Positions 49,001 to 60,241 of a DNA stretch of 64,000 nucleotides are shown in pieces. The DNA comes from Numenius arquata (taxonomy: Eukaryota > Chordata > Aves > Charadriiformes > Scolopacidae), in the NCBI RefSeq assembly GCF_964106895.1, contig NC_133578.1:2274501-2338500 (forward strand). Reading direction: 5' to 3'. The position numbers and the translations under genes are program-made. The first letter of the stretch is position 1; the number at the start of each line of letters is the position of its first letter. The notes beneath the pieces were generated by a model. That model was not told the DNA's origin. It saw only the letters and a list, made by a program, of their open reading frames with translations, and searched no databases.

Positions 49001-52000
49001 CAAGAGGCGTGATCCCAAACTCCTTGAATTCAGAGGAAAAGACTTCAGGGAACTTTGGGCCAGAGCAAAGTGTTTTATGTAAAAGGCATTTGGGGTTTCT
49101 GGCTGTGTCAAACTGTAAGCTTTACAGCTGTGCTTGCAAGTCACCCTGGCACTCTGTTTCATCCTTTCTTCTTCAAAAACCTCTTGAAAGTGGGTCTTCC
49201 ACAAGAAAACGCATAAAGGCGACCGATCACACACGTTGCATTGTACTCACAGCTCTTCACTCCCTTTGGAATGTCTCCTTTGGGGCAAAAAACGTTCATC
49301 CCAGTTTGATTCAGTGGCCGTTTGAACTCTTCCAGCTCCCTGACAGTGGGACAAACCGATCTGGGGACCTCACACGGCCTGACTTTAGGATTTGTCGTGG
49401 TTGCCCACATTCAGAGCTGGGGGAGAGGGAGGTACTTCCTCAGGGGGATTCAGGGCACATGAGTGAGGACCCTTAAGCTGGATGGTGTGATTAACCCTCT
49501 TAGTTACGTTTTCCTGTACTTTTCAGCTCCAGATCTAGGTTGGATGTTGATTTCAAACATTTCCACAAGTTCCTCTTGACATCCCCCCAGCATCCCAGAG
49601 AAGAGAACAGGCTCAATTCAAGCGGAGATTTGTCTTTTCTCCCCCCGGCTACTTGTCTCCCACCTGCAAAGCAGACAAATCTCCCACGTTGTTGGGTTTT
49701 TTTAGCAGGCTGTCCATCAAGCATGAATCCGTACCATTCACGGGGGTGACTCAAGCCGCTGAGCGTTGGCAGTTCTGGTTTCCCTTTTGTCCTCTAGTGC
49801 ATCTGGAAAGTAACTACCTCTCAGCCCAGAGGAGAGGGCTGACAAAGGAGGAAGCCGGGCTGACAGCTCACAGGCAGAAATAAGGAATGCAGTAGTTCTC
49901 CCTCGCAGTTCTCTTTGTGCTCTGAACATCTGTGAACGTCCCCCACCCCACAGAGCTATTTGATTAACAACTGCCCAGCTAAAATAAACAAGCTCAGGCC
50001 CTCAGAGCACAAACAAAATGTGCACAGCTGTACAGACGTCATGGACAACTCCAATTTTTGGCTCTGCCTGGCAGGGTAGGACACTCGGAGCAGAGGGAGA
50101 ACCAAGCAGAGCACAAAGCTGAGCTGTGCTTTTCTTGATGCCTACTTTCTCAGTTTTCCCTGCTGTAAGAAGTGATATCAAGGTAAAGTGAAACAGCAGC
50201 CAGGTCAATATTTCAGTCATCTGCAGGGTAGTGAATGGAGGGGAATGGAGAGATGTCCCATATCTGGTGAGGCCCCACCTCGAGTGCTGTGTCCAGGCCC
50301 CTCACAACAAGAAAGACATCGAGGTGCTGGAGCATGTCCAGAGAAGGGCAACGGAGCTGGTGAAGGGTCTGGAGCACAAGTCTTGTGAGGAGCAGCTGAG
50401 GGAGCTGGGGGTGTTCAGCCTGGAGAAAAGGAGGCTGAGGGGAGACCTTCTCGCTCTCTCCAACTACCTGAAAGGAGGGGGTAGCCAGGGGGGGTCAGTC
50501 TCTTCTCCCAAGGAACAGGCGATGGGACAAGAGGAAATGGCCTCAGGGTGCCCCAGGGGAGGTTTAGGATGGATATTGGGAAAAATTTCTTCACCCAAAG
50601 GGTTGTCAAGCCTTGGCAGAGGCTGCCCAGGGCAGTGGTGGAGTCACCATCCATGGAGGGATTTAAAAACCGGGCAGACATGGTGCTGAGGGACATGGGT
50701 TAGTGATGGTTTTTGTCAGCGTTGGGTTGATGGTTGGACTCGATGATCTGAAAGGTCCCTTCCAACCTGGACAATTCTATGATTCTATGAACTGTGTCTC
50801 CAGATCTGCTCTGGAGATCCGCTTTTCTCCATCTAGTCTCACACACACACACACACAAAAGTGCTGGGAGCCGGATCTGGCAGGTGTTTCAGTCCCATAT
50901 GACATGCATTTTCAAAAGTTATTCTACCTCAGACATAAGGAATAAGGGTTAGCGCTACATTTAGCCTGTTTACAGGCAAAATATCTTCGACCTGAAGAGC
51001 AACGGGTTGTTTTTAAACGCACCGTGAGGGTTGTAGCAGTAGGCGTCCCATCTCTCACTTCTGTTGAGGCGAATCCCATAATCGACGATACCCGTTTTCC
51101 CAAAGCCACAGTTGGCTCCGGCTTTTACTATGGGATAACCGACTCTGCCCTTTGCCATCCAGCCGGCAGCACACACATGGAAACCTGCAACAGGGGGAAA
51201 ACACGACATGGATGTGGTAAATCAGTCCTAGGCAAGAAATTCTGGTTTTTATTCAAGTAAGTGAAGTCTCACTCAAGCTGATCAATGATTCGGGTGTAAT
51301 TGGCCCAACAGAAAATGAACTACAGGAAAGAACAGTACTTTGAGGGGATACTTTTAAGCACAGAATATAAAATTGCATTGTGTTCTCCACAATATGATTA
51401 TTGGTGCTTCATCTGAGAACAAAAATCAGATGCAGAGGGACTATATAGTTTCCCGGGTAGTGAGTTTTAAGTGCCGTACCAGCATCTGTAATCAAATCAT
51501 ATATTGGATGAGTTATATAAGTGTGTTCTTTATTTCCCTTTTGAAGTCATAGGAGTTTACTCATTCGTATCCCAAGAGTTTGCAGCATTATGCTCTGAGA
51601 GTGAATAAAATACTGCATACAAAAGACAGCTAAGAAAAGAAAGTTTTTACTAAAAATACTTTCAATTTAAATACCTGAAATACCTCAAGTATTTCTCACT
51701 AAACAAAAAGATCCTGTTAATGCGTTTTGTGGCTGAGAACTTAACAACAATGGCCAAGGAATGCAATGTTATTCGCTGTCTGATAGAGACCAATTCAGTG
51801 TTTTCACTGAGACGAACTGGAACATATCTGCGGCGCCCTTGGACTATGAGCTCCTCAGAAGAGACAAAAGTACCCTTTTTACATGTGTGCTGGTGCTGAG
51901 AGCCAGCTTCTGACTCAACGGCGCAGCCTGCCACTTGCGGAGGATATTTTCCATTGTTTTCCCAATGCTCCAAGTGAATTAGTGATTTCTTATTAGGAAT

Positions 52001-55000
52001 CAGACAGAAATACAGTAGAGCCCTCACTCAGCTCCGCTTTTCGCTCCCAGCCCACTGCTCGCTCTCTCTCAGAGCAAATATGGCTGGAATTAACATTATG
52101 ACAACATCTTGACTGACGATATGAAAAATAGCCATGCACATTTACTACAGGAGCTCCCCGGGGACAAATGCCTTCCCCTGCAGCCCCTAGGTGCTGTACC
52201 TGGGGGGGTACCATTGCTTCCCAGCTCAGCCAGACGGCTCCGCACTGCGTGTTACTGGTTCCGGGCTGCACCCAGAGCTCAGAGGGATGCCCAGCAGTGA
52301 GTGCAGATATTATCCCCGACAGCTCCGTAGGTAGCACGCTCACCCTCTGTTACCAAGGGGGAAAATTGCACGCAACTTGGACAAAAATCCAGGGAGTTTA
52401 CAAGTCTCCCAGTCCCGGAGTTCAGGCCATTCATGAAAATACCAGCCCGGTAACATCATGAGCGAGTGAGGTGTAAAGCAAAGAGCCATGATTTTTTTTT
52501 CCCAACCTATTTTTCGTGCCGCCTCCAGCTGCTGGTATGTGGCCAGGTGTCCTCCTTCATATTCACAGACGGCTTTCGCTTCCGCGTAGGTGAGCTGGTA
52601 CTTCCCGGAGCGCGACTCCCTGTGATAGACTCCGGCCGCTCGTTCTGTGGGACCAAAGCGATAAAGCATTTCAGTATTGTACCCCAGCCTGGCCCATTCC
52701 TGGGGTGCTCTCAGCCCTTTCCCCAAGACCTGCACTTTGGGCTACTCCTCCAGGTGAGATGAAAAACAAAATGTTCAGTTAGTGGTTGGGCCACTTGGAA
52801 ATTGTCAAGAAAATACGTCCCTCCCAACCCAAAAACATGGTTTTGCAACCCAAAGGTATGTTTTTGTTTGGGAGAAGTTTTGAACAACGGAGCTAGTCAG
52901 AGCTTGGTGAGTTTCTGAACAACAGAAGAATCAACAAACGCGGGGAAGGAGTCCCCCAGGACGACTCAGAAGGCAGTAGTTATGGGAACCATCAGCTGGT
53001 GTCAGCATCACCGGTTCCGCGTATCCTGACTCAGGGGAAGCTCCTTCTGGATTGCAATCACAGCATTCTTTGGGATGTAACTTTAAGTGTCTTTGTAGGA
53101 TGAATCAGAGCTTTATTTTGAATCTCCGGAGAGGTTAAATCAGAGCTACTTGGATAGAGGAGAGGCAGAAACTGAAGGGAATAAAAATGTGAAATAAAAA
53201 TATCTGAGCTTGTGTCGCAAAGGGCAGGACCAGAACAATTCCTGGCTGACATTTTTGCTGCACAGAAAATTAATACACTTTCTTCATTATTTTTTTCCTT
53301 GCTGTTGCAAGTACAATATAAAGCAGCTTTCCAGGGAAACCTAGAAACTGTCAGTACTACCACAAGTTTTATAATCTTTTCGTGTTTCACTTGTCTGATG
53401 CCGTATGTATGGAAATCTGTCTCAGAACCAATCTGCATATCTAAACCGAATGGCATTTTTGTTTAGACGTTTCTCTTATTTTGTATAATCTGAGAGAAAT
53501 GGCTGCCTGTAGCCATCACTAGGCAAAATGACTGAAAAAAAAAAAAAGACGCAAAACGGGAGGCATTTTTCACAGTAGTTATTTGCACCGTGGGAAAAAA
53601 AGAATGTCTTTTCTAGGGACATACTTAGAGCCAGTAGTTCTGGCTGGGTTAGGATATTTTTTTAAAAAACCATGGTCACCGCTGAATTGTGGTCAGCGAT
53701 GGTGAGAACCCTGACTAGATAGAGAATGACGTTTGCCAATGTGGTTTTTGGACCCGCAGCCGCTGGCCCGGCGCCCGGGGAAGTAATTGATATTGCTGAC
53801 AACAGGTCTCAGCAGACCGAGAGCTGCTTTCTGTAACATCGCTGGGAATGTCACCGGCACGGGCATGGGATGAGATACATTCCCTGGAAAAATCTCTCCC
53901 AAGAAGCCAGTTCTGTTGCAAAGAAGAATCACAGCAACCAACAGCCGTGGAATAATGGTATGCTATAGTAAAAAAAAAAAAAAATCTGTTTTAATTAAAA
54001 ATGTGTAGGAAGTATTATTTTTCATTCCCTCAATAGTCTGTGATGTCTAACCTGATAAATCCACTCGCTGCTTCTTTACAGGATGATTGGATTGGATTCA
54101 GTATGGATGAATTAAAAATCTGGGTGCTACAGAAAACAGCTCACCATTTAGTGTCACTGCACACTCGGGGGACAACCTGGAACTCGCATTATCGATTGCT
54201 GCAGCCCACAGGGAAGTGAACCGAAAAGGGAATTAAAAAACAGAGACTGGAGTTGTTGGGATTAGCTGAGCTGCCCCACCTCCAGCGAGCCAAAGAGTGA
54301 GGGGCAGCTGAATTCTGAAGTTTCTCGCCTTTGCAAAGGTGACAAGTGACAGCCAAAGCAAGAGCAGTCTTAAAGCTTAGTGTCGGTGATGTCTGTTGGT
54401 AAAAGCCCCTGTCGCTCTGGCAGCCACCTTTGCAAGACCCACCCTGGAACAGCTGCTGGATGTACCGCCAGGGATTTGCCACGGCTCAGACTCATCACTC
54501 TTGGAGCTGACAGTAAAAACTTACCATTTTCAGTTGTTCTTCTGACTATTTCACCTTATCCCTCAAAAGGTATCTTCCTCCACTTACTGAAGTGTACTTC
54601 ACCAAGCTTTGAGGTTTGATGCTGGCTCGGTGTTGGGGAATATAGTATTCCCTAAGGGTATATCCTAATTAACCGATCAGACCTTTCACAGGCATTTTTT
54701 CCCCCTCGCTCTGAATTACATTAGGGGCTGCGCAGGAAGATGAACTCCATCAGCAAAAACAGACCTAGGGCAAAGCGCTGCACTTATTTACTATTAATAC
54801 GCATTTACATATTTATATGTATATACAGATATACACATATTCACAGTCATACATGAACACACACACACACACAAATTACTCTTAGTCATTATGGAGGCGA
54901 TATTATGGCTATGTAGATAAACTTGCATGAAATTCTGTTTTTACAAGCGCTTGCCTACCACTCAATGCAGAATGTCCATATACCACGGGGCCAGCATTAC

Positions 55001-58000
55001 AGAGTACAACGTGTCCCAGCCTCAGCTCAGCACCTTCTCCAATGAGGGACTCTGCTTGAAGGCTGATCTCATCATCCGACCTGCCTGAAATCGCCTCCTC
55101 CCGGACAACAGGGAGAACTTTCAGCAAAGTTCTACCTTTCTTTGCCTGAAAACCTGCATATTGGGACAGTTCTCTCAGGGATTTCTCCACCCACTTTTCT
55201 TCTTTGGTTCTGACTCAGAAGGTCGTGGGTTACCTGGCTGACAGGACATGTTGCCTCCAACTCACATTTCTTAAAATCTCTCCATGAAGTCCAGAGTCAG
55301 CAGGATCCTGCAAGGACAGTAGTGACCCTCTACTCACCCACAGCGGTGGGAGATGGTAAAATGCAGCCCATCTCTTCCACAAACACAGTAAGAATGAGAT
55401 TTGGCCTGATGCAGTTCCCTGAATATGCATGACACAAATACCAAATGCTAAATAAAAGGAGATATTTAACTTTTAAGCAGAGGATGGCCACGTAGAGTCG
55501 CTGGCACGGGCCTCTGAATGAAAAATGGGGTGGGCACAGCCCCTAAACCCCACTGACACACGGTGTGCGAACGGGGATGCCATTCTGAACACAAAAAGCG
55601 CGGCCGCTCTCCTGGGAAACCTACTTTGTGGCACTGAGAACACACGAGCATCTTTGGGCAAGACTTCTCCCATCCTCCCATCAGTTTACAATAAACCTTT
55701 GGTTGTAATCTCACCCTCGTGTGAGAAATGAGCAAGAAATAAAGTTCCATTCACACGGGAAGGGCACGGACAGGAAAGGGATCGTCAGCTGCAGCAGGAC
55801 TGGACGCTCACTGAGGAAACAAACCATGCTTTGTAACAAGAAAAGAAGTAAAAGACACGAGTATTTCTAGACTGACATTAATTGAAGGTTTTATATTTGT
55901 CCTAACGATTCGCTGAGGAAGAAAGGTAAAATGGAAAACTGCCCTTCGTTTTCAGTTTGGCCTTGAGAGTGCTTGATCAGAAGAAGAGGAGATGAGCAAA
56001 GCTCAGATGTCACTGGGCGTTCCCAGGCTTTATTCAGGGGAGAGGGTCTTGCTTTAATGCTCGTGCAGAGAGACTATGAGATTGGGGTTACTTGTTTTAC
56101 TGTTCAATTGACACTTCTATTTTATTTTTTTTTAAATAAAAAGATGGATAAATTGCATGGCTGTGATTTTGCCAAATTTTTCTTCCTTTATAGATAATGT
56201 CGTTGAATCCCATTGGCATTTTGAGCTATTCCAATAATCTAATTGCTGTAGTTAGACTAGATGGTCCTTTCTAAAGGAGCTTCAGCAGAGCCCTGGAGGT
56301 AAGAAAGCAGAGCGGTTATTTCAAAATCGCACTCTGTGCTTCCAGATTTTGTTTGTTTATTTAGAGCAAGTCATCAGCTTTTACCCCAGGGTTTATTTTT
56401 ATTTAATCTGGATATGACAATATTGGTAAATAAAACACCCAGGACCCATTCTCTGGCCATGGTGTGTGCCTGAGCTCTCTTCCCTGGCATCAGGGTGGGC
56501 TCATCCAGGGACAGTCCATGGTCCGGACCTCCCAAATGCTCCACTTGGAGTGGAACTTCTACTTTCTAGAAGAGAGCACTGTTCCAGGGAGTGTGAGACT
56601 GGTTAAACCACAGACAGGACCTGTGCACAGCCATGTACTCTTCACTTAGAATCATAGAATCAAAGAATTGTCTGGGTTGGAAGGGACCTTTCAGATACTC
56701 GAGTCCAACCATCAACCCAACGCTGACAAACCCACCACTAATCCATGTCCCTCAGCACCACGTCTGCCCGGCTTTTAAATACCTCCAGGGATGGGGACTC
56801 CACCACTGCCCTGGGCAGCCTCTGCCAAGGCTTGATAACCCTTTGGGTGAAGAAATTTTTCCCAATATCCATCCTAAACCTCACCTGGGGCACCCTGAGG
56901 CCATTTCCTCTTGTCCCATCTCCTGTTCCTTGGGAGAAGAGACCAACCCCCCCCCGGCTACACCCTCCTTTCAGGGAGTTGTAGAGAGCGAGAAGGTCTC
57001 CCCTCAGCCTCCTTTTCTCCAGGCTGAACACCCCAGCTCCCTCAGCTGCTCCTCACAAGACTTGTGCTCCAGACCCCTCACCAGCTCCGTTGCCCTTCTC
57101 TGGACACGCTCCAGCCCCTCAATGTCTTTTTTGTAGTGAAGGGCCCAAAAACTGGACACAACACTTGAGATGGGGCTTCACCAATGCCTGTGTCTCTTTC
57201 GTCTGATTCCAGCCAAAAACACAAGCTTCGCTTGTTTCTCACACAAACCTCTTCTCTGCCATAATTTTTTTGGAATAGTAGCCCCTTGAGGTGGCGGTGC
57301 ATGAAGCTGCCAAGCTGTCCTCCCTCGGAGCTTTCCCCCACCTGAGCACCTTCACCCACTACGGGACGCAGCAGGCACATTCCAAGTTCAGAAGGAAAGA
57401 GAAGTCATTAAAAATGTGCAGTCAAATGGAAAACAATACAGATCACTTCTCCCTCTCATTTATGTTCCTGTTAGTTTACATGGTCCTCTGGGAAGGGACC
57501 GGAGCCACGTGGTTGCTGCAGCAGCTAATAGAGCATGGCCCCAATTCCTCGTGAAACATCGAAGCAGAACAGAAACGTGCACCGGCTACAGGAGGTCCTT
57601 AAAATCCTTAAAGAAATACACAACGTTCTAGCGAGGATAAAGGAGTTTGTAAATATTTGTCTATAAAAAAAAGCACTCAGTGCATGTTTTTGTTTTGGCA
57701 TCATTTATGTGACTATATTCTGAATATGGTTTTTCTATTGCATTGGACAAGTATAAGGACCTATAAAAGAACTCTAAAAGCTATTTAAACCCACTTGAAG
57801 AATAAGAAACTATTCACACAGCATTTTCTATAGCCCTTTTGGAATATTCTCTCCACTGTTTAATGAAGTGAATAAACCAACGTCCAAAACATATACATTT
57901 CTGTACTTTCCTAGAAACCTAGGAAATATTATCGCTATTATTTCCAGATCATTTAGTTTCATATGTAGGACCCCAGGCATCTGAAGTATGCTCATGCAGA

Positions 58001-58441
58001 AAGTAATTCATTCCTTTGGCAAATGTTTCTTTTCATACTCATTTTCGTTCATTAGAAGCAACTACTATTTAATGCTGTTTTCACTTTACCTCATGCCGTA
58101 GGAAAATACATTCAGATGAAATATTCCATACCTACTTTGCCCTGCACTTCAGAGAAACAGCAGAAACCAGTAAGCTCATAAGGACAAAACTTGCAGTCAC
58201 TACTCAGATAAAATGATAAAATAACACAAGGATTTTGCTAGTATTAATGCATGGATCAATTTTGTACTGCTAGGTGCTCATCTTTGTTCTGTCAGGCAAA
58301 CACAGTGACTTTTGCAGCAAAACATTCCTAATTTAATTATTTCTTACCTAACCAAATAGAGTTATGCAGCACTCCGTCCTTGAATCCCCACGCTTGAGCC
58401 TTGTCCCACAGCAGGGCAGAAAAGAAAATGAGTGCGATCAT
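45906..58441 (-). CDS. TNFAIP6: TNFAIP6 (TSG-6), secreted hyaluronan-binding protein, complete (6 exons)
   Basis: TSG-6 is an inflammation-induced secreted protein. It binds hyaluronan and catalyses transfer of inter-alpha-inhibitor heavy chains onto it, stabilising matrix during inflammation and ovulation. Exons 58348-58441, 52507-52644, 51023-51184, 48567-48795, 47528-47568 and 45906-46069 join into 828 bases, that is 275 residues and TGA; the human protein is 277. There is a 17-residue signal peptide (MIALIFFSALLWDKAQA), then WGFKDG. A Link domain follows at about 36-129 (GVYHRESRSGKYQLTYAEAK to DAYCYNPH, four Cys), then a CUB domain at about 135-247 (CGGVF to TAGGFQIRY) and a short tail. 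N-glycosylation sequons are NRS in the Link domain and NMT in the tail. The gene is intact. It is transcribed toward RIF1 in the same direction. Confidence 0.97.
46960..47320 (+). mobile_element. CR1 LINE 3'-end fragment, ~360 bases
   Basis: It encodes KNFFAVRVVRAWPRLPREAV on the plus strand and ends accattctatgattctgtgg. It is antisense to TNFAIP6 and an inverted near-copy of 44246-44600; the translated 68-residue stretches differ at only about three positions by eye. Confidence 0.95.
47401..47447 (+). mobile_element. CR1 LINE 3'-terminal scrap
   Basis: It reads cgtcccttccaacgtagaca, then attctatgattccatgat, only the last ~45 bases of a CR1. Confidence 0.8.
47528..47568 (-). CDS. TNFAIP6: TNFAIP6 exon 5 (41 bases), CUB domain
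   Basis: A micro-exon encoding RFCGDELPDDIIST across its borders, residues 208-222. It supplies the third CUB cysteine. Too short for most ORF finders, but fixed by frame and homology. Confidence 0.93.
47569..48566 (-). other. TNFAIP6: TNFAIP6 intron 4
   Basis: 1 kb, AT-rich, with no repeat recognised. Confidence 0.8.
48567..48795 (-). CDS. TNFAIP6: TNFAIP6 exon 4, CUB domain
   Basis: 229 bases, residues 132-208: KECGGVFTDSKHVFKSPGYP, then ICYWHIRVKYGQRIHLQFLE and EIYDSYDD. This is the main part of the CUB beta-sandwich. The donor is GGCAG|gtaaag. Confidence 0.95.
50255..50790 (+). mobile_element. CR1 LINE 3'-end fragment, ~535 bases
   Basis: The plus strand encodes EEQLRELGVFSLEKRRLRGD (CR1 ORF2 C-terminus) and ends acaattctatgattctatga. 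It is antisense to TNFAIP6, in intron 3. It is of the same subfamily as the inverted copy at 56648-57190. Confidence 0.95.
50839..50857. repeat. (CA)n microsatellite
   Basis: Nine CA units, 50 bases after the CR1 tail, in TNFAIP6 intron 3. Confidence 0.9.
51023..51184 (-). CDS. TNFAIP6: TNFAIP6 exon 3, Link domain second half
   Basis: 162 bases, phase 1-1, residues 78-132: FHVCAAGWMAKGRVGYPIVK, then CGFGKTGIVDYGIRLNRSER and DAYCYNPH. It carries the NRS glycosylation sequon. Exons 2 and 3 together are 300 bases, a frame-neutral Link cassette. Confidence 0.95.
51185..52506 (-). other. TNFAIP6: TNFAIP6 intron 2
   Basis: 1.3 kb with no element recognised. Confidence 0.8.
52507..52644 (-). CDS. 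TNFAIP6: TNFAIP6 exon 2, Link domain first half
   Basis: 138 bases, phase 1-1, residues 32-78: ERAAGVYHRESRSGKYQLTY, then AEAKAVCEYEGGHLATYQQL. It is the alpha-helical half of the hyaluronan-binding Link module. The phase is symmetric. Confidence 0.95.
   Translation of the reverse strand, partial: NERPESITGSRAPGSTSSPTRKRKPSVNMKEDTWPHTSSWRRHEK
54805..54874. repeat. TA/CA microsatellite
   Basis: Imperfect TATG/CACATA followed by (CA)n, in TNFAIP6 intron 1. Confidence 0.8.
56648..57190 (-). mobile_element. CR1 LINE 3'-end fragment, ~540 bases
   Basis: It starts agaatcatagaatcaaagaa. The minus strand encodes FSLEKRRLRGDLLALYNSLK and NFFTQRVIKPWQRLPRAVVE, which are CR1 ORF2 C-terminal pieces. 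It has the same orientation as TNFAIP6, in intron 1. Confidence 0.95.
58348..58441 (-). CDS. TNFAIP6: TNFAIP6 exon 1, signal peptide
   Basis: ATG at 58441-58439. It encodes residues 1-31 and one base more: MIALIFFSALLWDKAQA, a hydrophobic leader with AQA before the likely cleavage site, then WGFKDGVLHNSIWL. The donor is TTAG|gtaaga. Confidence 0.95.
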
Positions 58442-58543
58442 CCCTTCCGAACTATTAGGCTGTAAATATTCCCTGTTAAAACACTCAGGGTAACCTCTGC
58501 TAGCTGCTGGCTAGATCCTATTGGAACATCTGGTAGCCAGATC

Positions 58544-58649
58544 TTAAATAGTGCTTTCAGCCGTGAGGTCAGCGAGGCTGCTCCAATTGTGCTCGCTGTA
58601 GTATTATTACACAATTAAATGTGATGTCTGCAGTCGTCCATGTGACTCA
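58544..58649 (-). promoter_or_regulatory. TNFAIP6: TNFAIP6 proximal promoter: TATA-like box, C/EBP site, AP-1 site
   Basis: On the minus strand, TATTTAA (58550-58544) lies about 105 bases before the ATG, implying a start near 58515-58520. Upstream are TTGTGTAAT (58614-58606), which fits the NF-IL6 (C/EBP) consensus TKNNGNAAK, and a perfect AP-1 element TGAGTCA (58649-58643). The mammalian gene is known to need adjacent NF-IL6 and AP-1 sites for TNF and IL-1 induction. The order and close spacing here look the same. Motifs are seen; function is inferred. Confidence 0.65.
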
Positions 58650-59977
58650 CTTTTGGCTCCCTCGATTCCCAGTGTGTCCAAGAAACCATTCTACCCCTCA
58701 CTACTGCAGCACACATGAACGCTTTTCAAGCCAAAGCCTCTTCATTCTTCAGCGCTCGCTGTCTTCAAATTCCATAAAACAATAAAACTAATAACCAGTC
58801 TATCTGCTTATAGTGTTTCTAGTCACACCATTTACAGGACCGAAGAGCATCGCGCATACTACCTCTCATTATCATTTAAACATTCTGTTCTTTCATATAT
58901 AATTTGGATTTAATTTCACAGTGACCTGATCAATGAAAAAAAGTACGAAGAATATTTTGCAATGGGCTATTTGAGTTCAGTTTCCTGACACGGAATCTGT
59001 AATTGCAAGTCAAACTCCCAGATCAGCATAAAACTGCAAGTGTCAAAAACAGATGCTCTTTGTTCTGCAAGTGGGAAATAAAGCTAAAATCTTCCCCTCC
59101 AAACCACAGTTTAAAATCTGATTCATAGCGTGACAGCTGTCTGCCCGTCTTCCCTTCTGGCTGAAAGCGAATACTGCAGCAGCTCCTGGTGGATGAGTGG
59201 GTGAGCAGAAAGGGGGAAAGATGAGAGTATGGAAAATGGCCTGGTGCTCCCCACTCCTGGGCAGCTGTCGGAAGACTTGGCTCTCCAGTTCTGATAACAT
59301 TCGTAACTTCTGAGTCAGGAGCTATAGAAAAAGCTGTGCTCATGACCACCAAGACAATCAAAGCGAAATAAATGAAAAGGAAAGGGTGGAGGACTCTGTG
59401 CCTACTCAAATTTTACACAGATGACTGTTGTACCAATGAGGAAGATATTCTTCACCACCCCAGTCTTAAGATAAAGTGATGAATGCCTCACTATGCTCTA
59501 CACATGGACACACACACACATTCCTCCCACCCACAACTCGGGCAGATGCTGAAGGGGAGAGCTGTGGGGAAACGGAGTTGAGACCAAGCCTTTCCCCTGC
59601 AGCAGAGCAGCAAAGCACCTTCCACCAAAGTTCCCATGTCTTGATCTGTCACTCTTCAGCCCTCACTGATGAGAGAAAACCCCTTCTTCCAATGAAGCTC
59701 ACCTATAGGACATTCCTTACCCATTCAGTGGGTGTGCAGCAGTAGGCGTACAATCTATACGTGTCTTCTGACCAGCCTGGGACATTGAGGGCTCAGTGGC
59801 TTATTGTCCTCTTGCCTGTGGTAGTGAGCTACCACAGAGCGGGGTGCTGGGACCAGGGATACTGCCCACCAGTTTGTTCACCAGTCTCTACCACAACGAT
59901 GGTCCCACCACACTGATCGTCCCACCACATGTTACAGCTCCTCTGTCACCAAAACAAGAAAGCACTTCAGAGACTTA
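58650..59977. other. Upstream intergenic DNA
   Basis: 1.3 kb upstream of TNFAIP6. It has an open frame on the minus strand (59409-59023) that I cannot support as a gene, and a short CA run at 59506-59520. Nothing else is seen. Confidence 0.6.
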
Positions 59978-60241
59978 GAATCATAGAATTGTCCAGGTTT
60001 GAAGGGACCTTTCAGATCATCAAGTCCATCCATCAACCCAACACTGTCCAAACCACCACTAACCCATGTCCCTCAGCACCACATCCGCCTGGCTTTTAAA
60101 TCCCTCCGTGGATGGTGACTCCACCACTGCCCTGGGCAGCCTCTGCCAAGGCTTGATAACCTTTTCCGTGTAAAAAATTTTTCCTAATATCTAATCTAAA
60201 GCTCCCCTGGTGCAACTTGAGGCCATTTCCTCCTGTCCCAA
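59978..60241 (-). mobile_element. CR1 LINE 3'-end fragment
   Basis: It starts agaatcatagaattgtccag, continues through ccctgggcagcctctgccaa and stops abruptly at cctcctgtccca. Confidence 0.93.

Larger units (their letters stand above)
48796..51022 (-). other. TNFAIP6: TNFAIP6 intron 3
   Basis: 2.2 kb of mixed composition. It contains the CR1 at 50255-50790 and a CA repeat at 50839. No gene is seen in the rest. Confidence 0.75.
52645..58347 (-). other. TNFAIP6: TNFAIP6 intron 1
   Basis: The largest intron in the window (5.7 kb). It contains a TA/CA microsatellite (54805-54874) and the CR1 at 56648-57190. I see no other gene or RNA in it. Confidence 0.75.
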
